Shown: piece after piece, positions 8,195 through 15,857 of the stretch
How positions within the stretch are numbered: the stretch's first letter is position 1
Layout of the letters: every line of letters starts with the position of its first letter
From: Candidatus Sericytochromatia bacterium
Lineage (GTDB): Bacteria > Cyanobacteriota > Sericytochromatia > UBA7694
DNA: 64,000 bases
Direction of reading: 5' to 3'
Assembly (NCBI GenBank): GCA_018780035.1
Contig: JADMKE010000024.1
Span: 310,001 to 374,000 of the forward strand
Position numbers and translations under genes: made by a program
Notes under the pieces: model-generated
What the model was told of the DNA's origin: nothing
Seen by the model: the letters and a program-made list of their open reading frames with translations, nothing else
Database searches by the model: none

Positions 8195-9178
8195 CTAGGT
8201 CTGAGCATATCTGTGTTTAAAGTCTTCGCCAAAAGCAATCAGGTGGTGCAAGATACCCGGTTCCATGGCTGAATGGCCAGCATCGGGCACAATTTCCAAT
8301 CGGGCTTCGGGCCAGACCCGATGCAGATCCCAAGCCGAACGCACAGGGCAGACCACATCATAGCGCCCATGTACGATGTAACCCGGAATCTTGCGGATTT
8401 TTTTAGCGTTTTCTAGCAGGTAATTCTGGGTTGGGAAAAACGAATCATGGCTAAAATAATGGCACTCAATCCGGGCAAAGGCCAGGGCAAATTCCTCCTC
8501 ATCAAAAGCCTCTACCAAGGCAAGATCGGGAATTAATTTCGAGGTGGCAGCCTCCCAGGTGCTCCAAGCCCGCGCAGCTTCGAGCCGCACAGCGGCATCA
8601 GCGCTGGTCAATCGGGTATAATAGGCCTTGACCATATCTGCCTGTTCAGCAGGTGGAATGACTGCTGTGTATTTCTCCCAGGCATCGGGGTAGAGCCAGG
8701 AGGCGCCCTCTTGATAAAGCCATTGAATTTCGATCGGCCGGCAAAGAAAAATGCCACGCAGGATGAGCCCCAATACCCGCTCGGGATGGCTGATCGCATA
8801 AGACAAGGCCAAAGTGCTGCCCCAACTGCCACCAAAGACCAACCATTTTTCGATGCCCAGATGCAGCCGGAGTTTTTCGAGATCGGCAACCAGATCCCAG
8901 GTGGTGTTCTGCTCTAAATCTGCATGAGGTTTGCTTTTTCCCGCCCCGCGCTGATCAAAGAGGATAATTTTGTAAAACTCTGGGTCAAAGAAGCGCCGGT
9001 ATTTGGGCTGTACACCGCCACCAGGCCCTCCATGTAAAAAAACCACAGGAACACCCTCCGGGTTGCCGCAAACCTCATAATACAGGCTGTGTCGCTCCGA
9101 GACGGGCAAGTAATCCGTCAGATTGGCTTCGATTTCAGGAAAGAGGATATATTTGTCATCGGCTTTCAGCGGCTGCAT
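8195..9178 (-). CDS. pip: Prolyl iminopeptidase (alpha/beta hydrolase, S33)
   Basis: 327 residues, close to the usual length. It releases N-terminal proline from peptides in the cytoplasm. The oxyanion motif HGGPGGG (about residues 49-55), DQRGAGKS, and the nucleophile elbow GGSWGSTLAL (S118) are all diagnostic of S33 iminopeptidases. D274 (GRYDVVCP) and H302 (AGHSAMEP) complete the triad. No signal peptide. AGGAG lies 6 nt before the ATG. First gene of the three-gene minus-strand operon. Confidence 0.9.
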   Translation of the reverse strand: MQPLKADDKYILFPEIEANLTDYLPVSERHSLYYEVCGNPEGVPVVFLHGGPGGGVQPKYRRFFDPEFYKIILFDQRGAGKSKPHADLEQNTTWDLVADLEKLRLHLGIEKWLVFGGSWGSTLALSYAISHPERVLGLILRGIFLCRPIEIQWLYQEGASWLYPDAWEKYTAVIPPAEQADMVKAYYTRLTSADAAVRLEAARAWSTWEAATSKLIPDLALVEAFDEEEFALAFARIECHYFSHDSFFPTQNYLLENAKKIRKIPGYIVHGRYDVVCPVRSAWDLHRVWPEARLEIVPDAGHSAMEPGILHHLIAFGEDFKHRYAQT

Positions 9179-9274
9179 CTGGGTCTCCTGGTAAAAGGTA
9201 TTTTTGACAATGTACCATGAGCTAAGCGCGTTCTAAAACCATCTCGACTGAGTCACTCAAGGAGCTTGTCACCC

Positions 9275-9409
9275 ATGAAAAACACACAAGAACCCACATT
9301 TTGGCAATTATTTGGCCTTTCACTGGGGCTCTCACTACTGTGCACAGGCCTGGCTGTCTATTGGCAGCGCAAAAAAAAATCAACTCATTTAATCCAGAAA
9401 TCCAAATAA
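9275..9409 (+). CDS. 44-residue single-pass membrane protein
   Basis: A short ORF starting MKNTQEPTFWQL. It has one hydrophobic helix (FGLSLGLSLLCTGLAVYW) followed by a basic stretch (QRKKKS) that predicts the C-terminus inside. AAGGAG at 9259-9264 lies 10 nt before the ATG, which supports translation. It overlaps the 3' end of the convergent AAA ATPase gene by 25 bp. Function unknown. Confidence 0.5.
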   Translation: MKNTQEPTFWQLFGLSLGLSLLCTGLAVYWQRKKKSTHLIQKSK

Positions 9410-10740
9410 GCACTGATTTTTCCAGCCAAAAAATAGGGAAGATTATAAAGGTTAAAGGTGTTGCCTGCAGGCGTCACACTCTCCTGAATTTGATACGGCC
9501 CGTGATACAGGCGCACAGCCAAGGCATGCGGTGCCACATCGATAAATTGGTGCAATGAGCGCAATGTACCTGATGCACCCGCTTTGACTTCTATCGGGAT
9601 GATGAACTCACCGTGTTGTAAGACAAAATCCACTTCCGCATTGGACTGTTTCTTCTCACGTACCCAAAAACACAGTTTTTGTAACGGATTGACCGCCTGG
9701 GCCAGCATTTCCTGACCGACAATATGTTCAGCAATCAGCCCTCGGTAAAATCCGTGGAGATTTTCTTGGCCAAAATAATGGTTTTGAAGCCCAACAAAAT
9801 AATTAAGCAAACCCGTATCCAAAAATTGCAGCCGGGGGGATTTTTTAAAATCAGGCCTGATCGGAATCTCAATATCTGTGCTCGGATAGAGCAGATACAA
9901 CAATTGGGCGCGCTCAAGCGTTCGCAGCGCTTCCCCTACTTCTCGGGAACCATAATCCGATCTGCCAAAACCTGCAAAGTGAATGCGTGAACCAGCTTCA
10001 TAAGGGGCTGTTTCAGCACAATGTCTTAAGATATGTCTGGAAGTAGCATTGCGAGCATATTTGGGGATATCATCAAGATAGGCAGTTAATAGAGATTGGT
10101 AATGACCATTTAGCGCCATAATTTGGCCCGTAACTTGGTAAGAAGCCACAATCTCTGGCATACCTCCGATGAGTGTGTATTGATGAAAATGTCGGAACAA
10201 GGTTGGCAGGGCATAATCTGGGCACGGCAGAGTGTGATAAGCCTCAAGCGCTTGCTCGTGCCCCATGGCTGCTAAATATTCCTCAAAGCAGAGGGGCTTT
10301 AGCCAAAGCATTTCTACGCGCCCGACAGGAAAAGCAACTTCTTTTTGATCCAAGACAACTTCGAGCAGCGATCCAGCAGCAATCACATGGACCTCGGGCA
10401 GGTTTTCATAAAAAAAACGCAATTGCTCTACCGCAAGCGGAGATGCCTGTATTTCATCAATAAAAAGCAGAACCTTGCCTTTGGGTGTCTTTTGCTTGGC
10501 CAGTAAAATAGCTTGATAAAGCGCTTGAATCGAGAGGGAGTGTTCAAACAACTGGGCGTCTTGTGTTCGCTCCAGATTTAACTCCAAATAAGTATCAAAC
10601 TCACGGGCAAAGAGCTGTACCAACGAAGTTTTACCCACTTGTCGGGCACCACGCAAAACCAATGGCTTGCGCTCCTCTTTTCGTGCCCAACTCCGCAAAT
10701 CTGCCAAAGCCCGTCGTTCAAAGAGTTTATTTTTTGCCAC
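9385..10740 (-). CDS. AAA ATPase with DUF4143 domain
   Basis: 451 residues, standard for the AAA_14/DUF4143 family. Walker A is GARQVGKTSL, Walker B LLFIDEIQ, and AAGSLLE is a sensor-like segment. The C-terminal DUF4143 part ends in a restriction-endonuclease-like patch (NAEVDFVLQHGEFIIPIEVKAG) with the D-x(n)-E-x-K pattern. The family is widespread and patchily distributed, with no settled function. The start is GTG at 10740, which lies inside the first of three 33-bp-spaced motifs, so initiation and any operator overlap. Confidence 0.85.
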   Translation of the reverse strand: MAKNKLFERRALADLRSWARKEERKPLVLRGARQVGKTSLVQLFAREFDTYLELNLERTQDAQLFEHSLSIQALYQAILLAKQKTPKGKVLLFIDEIQASPLAVEQLRFFYENLPEVHVIAAGSLLEVVLDQKEVAFPVGRVEMLWLKPLCFEEYLAAMGHEQALEAYHTLPCPDYALPTLFRHFHQYTLIGGMPEIVASYQVTGQIMALNGHYQSLLTAYLDDIPKYARNATSRHILRHCAETAPYEAGSRIHFAGFGRSDYGSREVGEALRTLERAQLLYLLYPSTDIEIPIRPDFKKSPRLQFLDTGLLNYFVGLQNHYFGQENLHGFYRGLIAEHIVGQEMLAQAVNPLQKLCFWVREKKQSNAEVDFVLQHGEFIIPIEVKAGASGTLRSLHQFIDVAPHALAVRLYHGPYQIQESVTPAGNTFNLYNLPYFLAGKISAYLDFWIK

Positions 10741-10827
10741 AAAGTCAGCCTATTTTCTGATTAATTTTGTTACAAAGTCAACCCAATTCTCCTAAAACTT
10801 TGCCACAAAGTCAACCTAATCAGAAAA
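10736..10827. repeat. Three motifs at exact 33-bp spacing over the ATPase start
   Basis: The plus-strand core GCCACAAAGTCAGCC, GTTACAAAGTCAACC, GCCACAAAGTCAACC starts at 10736, 10769 and 10802: exactly 33 bp apart, about three helical turns. Copy 1 contains the GTG start codon of the AAA/DUF4143 gene. An 11-bp inverted repeat (TTTTCTGATTA at 10753-10763, TAATCAGAAAA at 10817-10827) frames the outer copies. The arrangement suggests an operator on one DNA face, probably autoregulatory; tandem-repeat remnants are the alternative. Confidence 0.7.
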
Positions 10828-11129
10828 CCAACTCCCTACAATGTGTGCAAAAGAAAAAGGGAAGCACCCTTTATAATAAAGAGCCTTCCCCCCTGCAATG
10901 ATCCGTGAATCACAGGAATAATCAGTGAACCACTTGTCTGAAGGTTCAGCTACAGAGTTGCAAGCCAACCTTCCACTGTATGATTCATCTCTATTCAAAC
11001 AGATTTTTGACAAGCTGCCTTTGATAGCAGTCAAGGCGATCCTTGATTTCGATCAAGCTTTTTAGAGACCCCATCTTCAAAGCCCACCCAAGCCCAATGC
11101 CAAGCACGGCTCACAGCACAGGGGCGGGC
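10828..11129. other. Intergenic stretch without a recognisable gene
   Basis: About 300 bp between the repeat array and the promoter of the nitrilase operon. A minus-strand frame of 72 codons exists here but shows no family resemblance, reads into the repeats and lacks a convincing ribosome site. I see no RNA gene. Confidence 0.4.
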
Positions 11130-11157
11130 TTGTATCCCCCCAAAATAGTGCTACAAT
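11130..11157 (+). promoter_or_regulatory. Candidate sigma70 promoter for the nitrilase operon
   Basis: TTGTAT (11130-11135), a 16-bp spacer and TACAAT (11152-11157), about 40 bp upstream of the nitrilase ATG. Good match to a housekeeping promoter. Confidence 0.5.
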
Positions 11158-11197
11158 TTATGGGGATTTATACCATTTAAATAGAAGAGGTAGACAC

Positions 11198-12064
11198 ATG
11201 GCTCGCAATGTCCGTTGTGGTTTGATCCAAGTAGGAAACAAAGTAGATACGGAGGCCTCCTGTGAAGATCATCGCAATGGCATGATCGAAGCCCATTTGC
11301 CGTATATCGAAGAAGCAGCCGCCAAAGGCGTACAGATACTCTGTTTTCAGGAAGTCTTTACAGGCCCTTATTTCTGCCCTTCTCAAGATTCCAAGTGGTA
11401 CGGCCTGGCAGAAGCCATTCCCGATGGCCCGACCACCCGCCTGATGCAAGAACAAGCCAAAAAACACAAGATGGTGATTGTTGTTCCTATCTACGAAGAA
11501 GAGATGACAGGCGTCTATTACAATACCGCTGCTGTGATCGATGCCGATGGCACCTATCTGGGCAAATACCGCAAAAACCACATTCCCCAAGTCAAAGGGT
11601 TTTGGGAAAAATTCTTCTTTAAACCCGGAAATACCGGCTATCCCGTCTTTGACACCGCTTATGGCAAAGTCGGCGTGTATATTTGCTACGACCGCCACTT
11701 CCCCGAAGGCGCACGCGCTTTGGGCTTAAATGGCGCTGAAATCGTCTTTAACCCTTCCGCCACCGTGGCCGGATTAAGTGAATATCTTTGGAAGATTGAG
11801 CAACCTGCCCATGCAGTGGCCAATGGCTATTTTGTTGGCGCGATCAACCGCGTCGGCACCGAAGGCCCCTGGAATATTGGCGAATTTTACGGCCAATCGT
11901 ATTTTGTCAATCCGCGCGGTCAATTTATCGCCATGGCCAGTCGCGACCAAGATGAATTGGTGGTTGCAGATTTGGATCTGGACATGATCAAAGAGGTTCG
12001 CGACCTTTGGCAGTTCTACCGCGATCGCCGTCCCGATAGCTACGGCCCACTGGTAGCTCCCTGA
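11198..12064 (+). CDS. Beta-ureidopropionase-like nitrilase-superfamily amidohydrolase
   Basis: 288 residues. The Glu-Lys-Cys triad of the nitrilase superfamily is visible: E52 (CFQEVFTGPYFCP), K126 (YRKNHIP) and C163 (VYICYDRHFPEGARAL). The ICYDRHFPEG and EIVFNPSATV segments are those of N-carbamoyl-beta-alanine / N-carbamoyl amino acid amidohydrolases. The likely reaction is hydrolysis of an N-carbamoyl amino acid to the amino acid, CO2 and ammonia. The next gene is a class III aminotransferase of AGXT2 type, which would take beta-alanine onward. That pairing supports reductive pyrimidine catabolism, but dihydropyrimidinase and dihydropyrimidine dehydrogenase are not in the window. GAAGAGG precedes the ATG. 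Confidence 0.8.
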   Translation: MARNVRCGLIQVGNKVDTEASCEDHRNGMIEAHLPYIEEAAAKGVQILCFQEVFTGPYFCPSQDSKWYGLAEAIPDGPTTRLMQEQAKKHKMVIVVPIYEEEMTGVYYNTAAVIDADGTYLGKYRKNHIPQVKGFWEKFFFKPGNTGYPVFDTAYGKVGVYICYDRHFPEGARALGLNGAEIVFNPSATVAGLSEYLWKIEQPAHAVANGYFVGAINRVGTEGPWNIGEFYGQSYFVNPRGQFIAMASRDQDELVVADLDLDMIKEVRDLWQFYRDRRPDSYGPLVAP

Positions 12065-12086
12065 ATCCCTTTAGAAAAATTGAATG

Positions 12087-12114
12087 GACGGCTCCCGCAA
12101 GGGAGCTGTCTTTT
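12087..12114 (+). terminator. Terminator or attenuator between nitrilase and aminotransferase
   Basis: The stem GACGGCTCCC pairs with GGGAGCTGTC around a GCAA tetraloop, with one G-T wobble, and is followed by TTTT. It may reduce read-through into the aminotransferase gene. Confidence 0.65.
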
Positions 12115-12149
12115 ATGTATTCAAAACAGCGTCAAAAAAGAGGTAAACC

Positions 12150-13445
12150 ATGAACACTGAAGAATTATTGGCCCGCCGCAAAAAGCACGCCGCCCACTCC
12201 AATTTACATTATTATGAAAAGCCCTTTCACCCCGTCAAAGCCCAGGGTACCCGCATTTGGGATGCGGATGGGAAAGAGTATCTTGACGCCATTGGTGGGA
12301 TTGTTTCGATCTCTGTTGGCCATAACCATCCCAAGGTCAAAGCCGCCCTCAAAGCCCGTTTCGACGAGGACGGCATTCAACACCCCAGTGTGCTTTACCT
12401 GAGTGAGCCCCATGTCCGACTCTGTGAAGACCTTGCTGCTGTTTCACCTGAAGGCCTGGAACACGTGATGGTAACCAATTCAGGCTCTGAGGCCAATGAA
12501 TATGCAGTCATGGCTGCCCGTGCCGCCACAGGTGAGCGCACGATGTTGGCGCTCAAATTGGGCTATCACGGCGGCACCCAGCTGACACTGAACCTCTGCG
12601 GCCACTCCACCTGGAAATTTAAAGGCCAGCCCTTTGGGGAAGTGGCCCACGCCATACAGCCCGACTGCTACCGCTGCCCCTTTGGCAAAGAAAAAACCAG
12701 TTGCGGTTTAGAATGCGCCAAAGAGGTCGAAAACACGATCCAAACCGTGACCCATGGCAAAATTGCAGGCATTATTGTCGAGCCGATTCAGGGTGTGGGC
12801 GGCTTTGTTGAGCCCCCTGTGGAATACCACGCTGAAGTCTACCGGATAGTCAAAAAATATGGCGGGATGTATATCTCCGACGAGGTTCAAACCGGCATTG
12901 GCCGCACGGGTGAAAGCTTTTTTGCTATTACCCAAAGTGGCATTACCCCGGATATGATCACCATGGCAAAAAGTCTGGGGAATGGCGCCCCTGTGGGTGC
13001 AGTTGTCATGAGCGAAGAATGTTCAAGTGCCTTGGTGGGCAAGACCCACTTCAATACCTTTGGTGGCGACCCTTATCAAGCCCTGCAAGCGGCGATGACC
13101 CTTGAAATCATGGCCGAAGAAAACCTGATGGAAAATATCAAGGTGCAGGGAACCTTCTTAAAAGAGGGACTTTTGGCCCTGCAAGAGAAGTACAGCTTGA
13201 TTGGGGACGTGCGTGGACGCGGTCTGTTGGTCGGGATGGAATTGGTAACAGACCGCGAAACCAAGGCCCACGCGACAGCTGAAACCGCACGAATGATGGA
13301 AGAAACCCGCAAACGCGGCCTGCTGATTGGGAAAGGCGGCCTTTTTGGCAATGTCATTCGCTTGGCACCTCCATATACAATAACCCGATCTGACTGTGAA
13401 GAGATACTCAGAATTCTAGATGAATCTTTCCAAGCTTTGGGTTAA
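12150..13445 (+). CDS. Class III aminotransferase (AGXT2 / beta-alanine-pyruvate type)
   Basis: 431 residues, PLP-dependent fold type I. The Schiff-base lysine is in MITMAKSLGNGAPVGAVV. SDEVQTGIGRTG and TNSGSEANEYAVMAARAATG are conserved. The insert CYRCPFGKEKTSCGLECA is a hallmark of the AGXT2-like subgroup (alanine-glyoxylate aminotransferase 2, beta-alanine/3-aminoisobutyrate aminotransferases). It probably transfers the amino group of beta-alanine or a related omega-amino acid to pyruvate or glyoxylate. GAGGTAAACC lies before the ATG. It follows the nitrilase and precedes biotin carboxylase. Confidence 0.85.
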   Translation: MNTEELLARRKKHAAHSNLHYYEKPFHPVKAQGTRIWDADGKEYLDAIGGIVSISVGHNHPKVKAALKARFDEDGIQHPSVLYLSEPHVRLCEDLAAVSPEGLEHVMVTNSGSEANEYAVMAARAATGERTMLALKLGYHGGTQLTLNLCGHSTWKFKGQPFGEVAHAIQPDCYRCPFGKEKTSCGLECAKEVENTIQTVTHGKIAGIIVEPIQGVGGFVEPPVEYHAEVYRIVKKYGGMYISDEVQTGIGRTGESFFAITQSGITPDMITMAKSLGNGAPVGAVVMSEECSSALVGKTHFNTFGGDPYQALQAAMTLEIMAEENLMENIKVQGTFLKEGLLALQEKYSLIGDVRGRGLLVGMELVTDRETKAHATAETARMMEETRKRGLLIGKGGLFGNVIRLAPPYTITRSDCEEILRILDESFQALG

Positions 13446-13472
13446 AAAACGCCTAAAAATGGCAGCCAAGAC

Positions 13473-14969
13473 ATGGTAATGTCCTTTAACAAGATATTGG
13501 TCGCCAACCGAGGGGTCATCGCCCGTCGGATTGTGCGCACCTGTCGGCAGCTGGGCATTCCCAGTCTGATTGCGGTTCCCCCTGGAGATCCAGAAAATGC
13601 CTGGATCTCAGGGGCAGATCTGTGTGTCGAAATCCCAGATGCGCCTCCCTTTTCGGGCTATCTGAATGGACAAGCCTTGATAGATGCCGCGTTGAAACAC
13701 CAAGCAGCAATCCATCCTGGTTATGGTTTTTTATCTGAACGTGCAGATTTTCGTGCACTCTGCGATGCCCAGGGCGTACAGTTAATTGCCCCTTCTCAAA
13801 AAGTCTTGGCCTTGGCGGGCCACAAAGCAGCTTGCCAAGATTTTTTGAGCCAAATTGGCATTCCCCTCATCCCGCGCTTGAACCTCGGCGATTTAAAGGG
13901 GTCAGAACTGGAAACTGCCTGTAGGGATTTTGTTACAAAAGGCAGTGCCGAAGGTGAAGCCATCGGCTATCCGCTTTTGCTCAAACCGGCCCGAGGCGGT
14001 GGGGGCATGGGCATGTATCAGGTCAATGGGCCAGATAAACTCTTGGCAATGATTGAACAGGCCCGGCACTACGCTCTGAGCCATTATGCCGACCCGGCTT
14101 TGATTTTAGAAAAACTCCTCCCGCAAGCCAGGCATGTTGAAGTGCAATTAATGGGTGACAGTCACGGTCATTTGATTCATCTTTTTGAGCGCGAATGTTC
14201 CATGCAGCGGCGCAGGCAAAAAGTGATCGAAGAGGCCCCAGCTGGGTTTCTCAGCAAGTCTGAACGCGAAAGGGTTTGGCAATTGGCATTGCAAGTGGGT
14301 CAGGCCATTGGTTTGGATCAAGTGGGCACTGTCGAATTTCTCTGGCAAGCCGGCCAGTTTTATTTCCTGGAAGTCAATCCCCGGATTCAGGTCGAACATG
14401 CGGTGACCGAAGAAATCACAGGTGAAGACCTCATTGCGTGGCAAATTCGAATCGCCCGAGGAGAGGATATTCAGTCAATCAACCCCATGACACCCAATAC
14501 ATGCAGTATTGAAGCCCGAATTTATGCCGAAAATCCCCTCACAGGTTACCCCTGTACGGGTCAAATAATACATCTGCATTGGCCCGATGGGGCGGGCCTG
14601 AGGATCGAATCGGGAATCCAATTGGGCAGTGAGATCTCTCCCCATTTTGATCCGCTTTTGTTAAAAGTGATCAGCCGAGGAAAAAACCGAGAAGAGGCCC
14701 GCTTAAGGCTGATTCAAGCTCTCAAAGAGTTGCAGTTATTGGGGGTCGAGGTCAATATCCCAGCCTTGCTCCATGCCTTGCAAGGCCCAGATTTTCAAAG
14801 TGGCAATTACCACACCGAAACGTATGCCAAAGGCTTGAATACACTGCAGGAAAAGCCCCTACCAGCTTTTGCTCAAGAGCTCCCCCAAACGCTCAGTTTA
14901 AGCCCGACAAGACGTTTGCCCAGCAACAACCACGAAAATGCCTATTGGCGTCCGGCATTTGTAAAATAA
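13473..14969 (+). CDS. Biotin carboxylase subunit (AccC/PccA-like)
   Basis: 498 residues. It begins FNKILVANRGVIARRI and carries the ATP-grasp glycine loop PARGGGGMGMYQV, RHVEVQLMGDSHG, ERECSMQRRRQKVIEEAP, and the catalytic region EVNPRIQVEHAVTE. It would carboxylate biotin on the carrier encoded next. The segment GHKAACQDFLSQIGIPLIPR departs from the usual GDK-type motif, and the C-terminus is longer than plain AccC, so this looks like an acyl-CoA-carboxylase paralogue rather than the housekeeping enzyme. No carboxyltransferase gene is in the window. An ATG two codons in (13479) is an equally good start. Confidence 0.85.
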   Translation: MVMSFNKILVANRGVIARRIVRTCRQLGIPSLIAVPPGDPENAWISGADLCVEIPDAPPFSGYLNGQALIDAALKHQAAIHPGYGFLSERADFRALCDAQGVQLIAPSQKVLALAGHKAACQDFLSQIGIPLIPRLNLGDLKGSELETACRDFVTKGSAEGEAIGYPLLLKPARGGGGMGMYQVNGPDKLLAMIEQARHYALSHYADPALILEKLLPQARHVEVQLMGDSHGHLIHLFERECSMQRRRQKVIEEAPAGFLSKSERERVWQLALQVGQAIGLDQVGTVEFLWQAGQFYFLEVNPRIQVEHAVTEEITGEDLIAWQIRIARGEDIQSINPMTPNTCSIEARIYAENPLTGYPCTGQIIHLHWPDGAGLRIESGIQLGSEISPHFDPLLLKVISRGKNREEARLRLIQALKELQLLGVEVNIPALLHALQGPDFQSGNYHTETYAKGLNTLQEKPLPAFAQELPQTLSLSPTRRLPSNNHENAYWRPAFVK

Positions 14970-14990
14970 TGCAAAACAAATAGCGTGTAA

Positions 14991-15440
14991 ATGTCTATCT
15001 TATTCACCTCCCTCAAACAAATTTCCCTGGGCCACGGCTGGTATCGGCTTCAATTTCTCATGCAAGAGGAAAGCGAATTACGCCCCATTAGCCTGCTTAT
15101 TCAGCCTGGTTTGGGCCAGGTTGAATGGTTGGGCCAACGGTTTATGCTGGCTGCGTTGAAGGCCACCGCGCCGAGTTCAACCGAAACAACGGTACAAAGT
15201 CAGTCGAAAATTCGCGCTCAGATGGCCGGAACCGTGTCCGAAATAGCGGTTAAGCAGGGGGAGCGTGTTGCCGAAGGCGATTTGCTCTGCATTCTCGAAG
15301 CAATGAAAATGCGCCTGGAAGTGACTTCGCCTTGCAGCGCCAAGGTCCAAGCACTCGCTGTCAGTGAAGCTGAAACAGTCAATCTTGGGCAGTTATTGGT
15401 GCAACTTGAAGTTTCTGGGCTCAGCACGGCCCAGGATTAA
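14991..15440 (+). CDS. Biotin carboxyl carrier protein
   Basis: 149 residues. The C-terminal half is a biotinyl domain with the lysine attachment motif EAMKM (LLCILEAMKMRLEV), preceded by RAQMAGTVSEIAVKQGERV. The N-terminal half (about residues 1-65) has no recognised domain; it may be the linker that some acyl-CoA carboxylases use to bind their partner. It follows the biotin carboxylase gene by 21 bp, so the two form a carboxylase half-complex. The Shine-Dalgarno sequence is poor. Confidence 0.85.
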   Translation: MSILFTSLKQISLGHGWYRLQFLMQEESELRPISLLIQPGLGQVEWLGQRFMLAALKATAPSSTETTVQSQSKIRAQMAGTVSEIAVKQGERVAEGDLLCILEAMKMRLEVTSPCSAKVQALAVSEAETVNLGQLLVQLEVSGLSTAQD

Positions 15441-15445
15441 TCGCT

Positions 15446-15703
15446 TCAGCCGACAGAATGGGTGGGTGAGACTCCCACTTCGTTGATCCAGAGTTCAGCC
15501 TCAGCTTTGTCTGGGTGCAAATAATCCACAGCTGAGACAAACCCAATCATCAGGTCGGCATCAAAGGCTGTAATCCAATGATGTCGTGGATCTGCTAAAA
15601 AATCTTTGCAACGTTGAGGCAAAACAGCATGGTCAAAAAGGTCTGCATCAATGTTTAAAACAGCGGCATCTTCAAGCTTCAGGATTTTAATTTCAATGCT
15701 CAT
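15446..15703 (-). pseudogene. Truncated GNAT acetyltransferase (AacC-like)
   Basis: 85 residues with AAGGA 7 nt before the ATG. The sequence IGFVSAVDYLHPDKAEAELWINEVGVSPTH matches the N-terminal half of GNAT enzymes of the aminoglycoside 3-N-acetyltransferase I type. Those continue VGVAPTHRRRGIG into the acetyl-CoA pyrophosphate loop. Here the frame stops directly after PTHSVG, 5 bp from the convergent biotin carrier gene. The cofactor-binding R/Q-x-x-G-x-G/A loop and the rest of the fold are missing, so it is probably inactive. Deletion of the 3' end next to the biotin carrier gene is the simplest explanation. Confidence 0.65.
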
Positions 15704-15857
15704 TTTACATTCCTTTCAGGGAGATCTCCCGTTGATTCAGTCTACCCAGTGGGTGAATCCCTTCCCATCTCTTCATGTTTGGGTAAGCAAGATGGTATGA
15801 TGGGTTTACGAAAAAATGCTGGCATGCAGACTGGAACATGAATAGGAATAACGAATC

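Noticed and set aside
10816..11034. 72-codon minus-strand ORF
   Set aside because: Runs into the 33-bp-spaced repeats, no ribosome site, no family resemblance.
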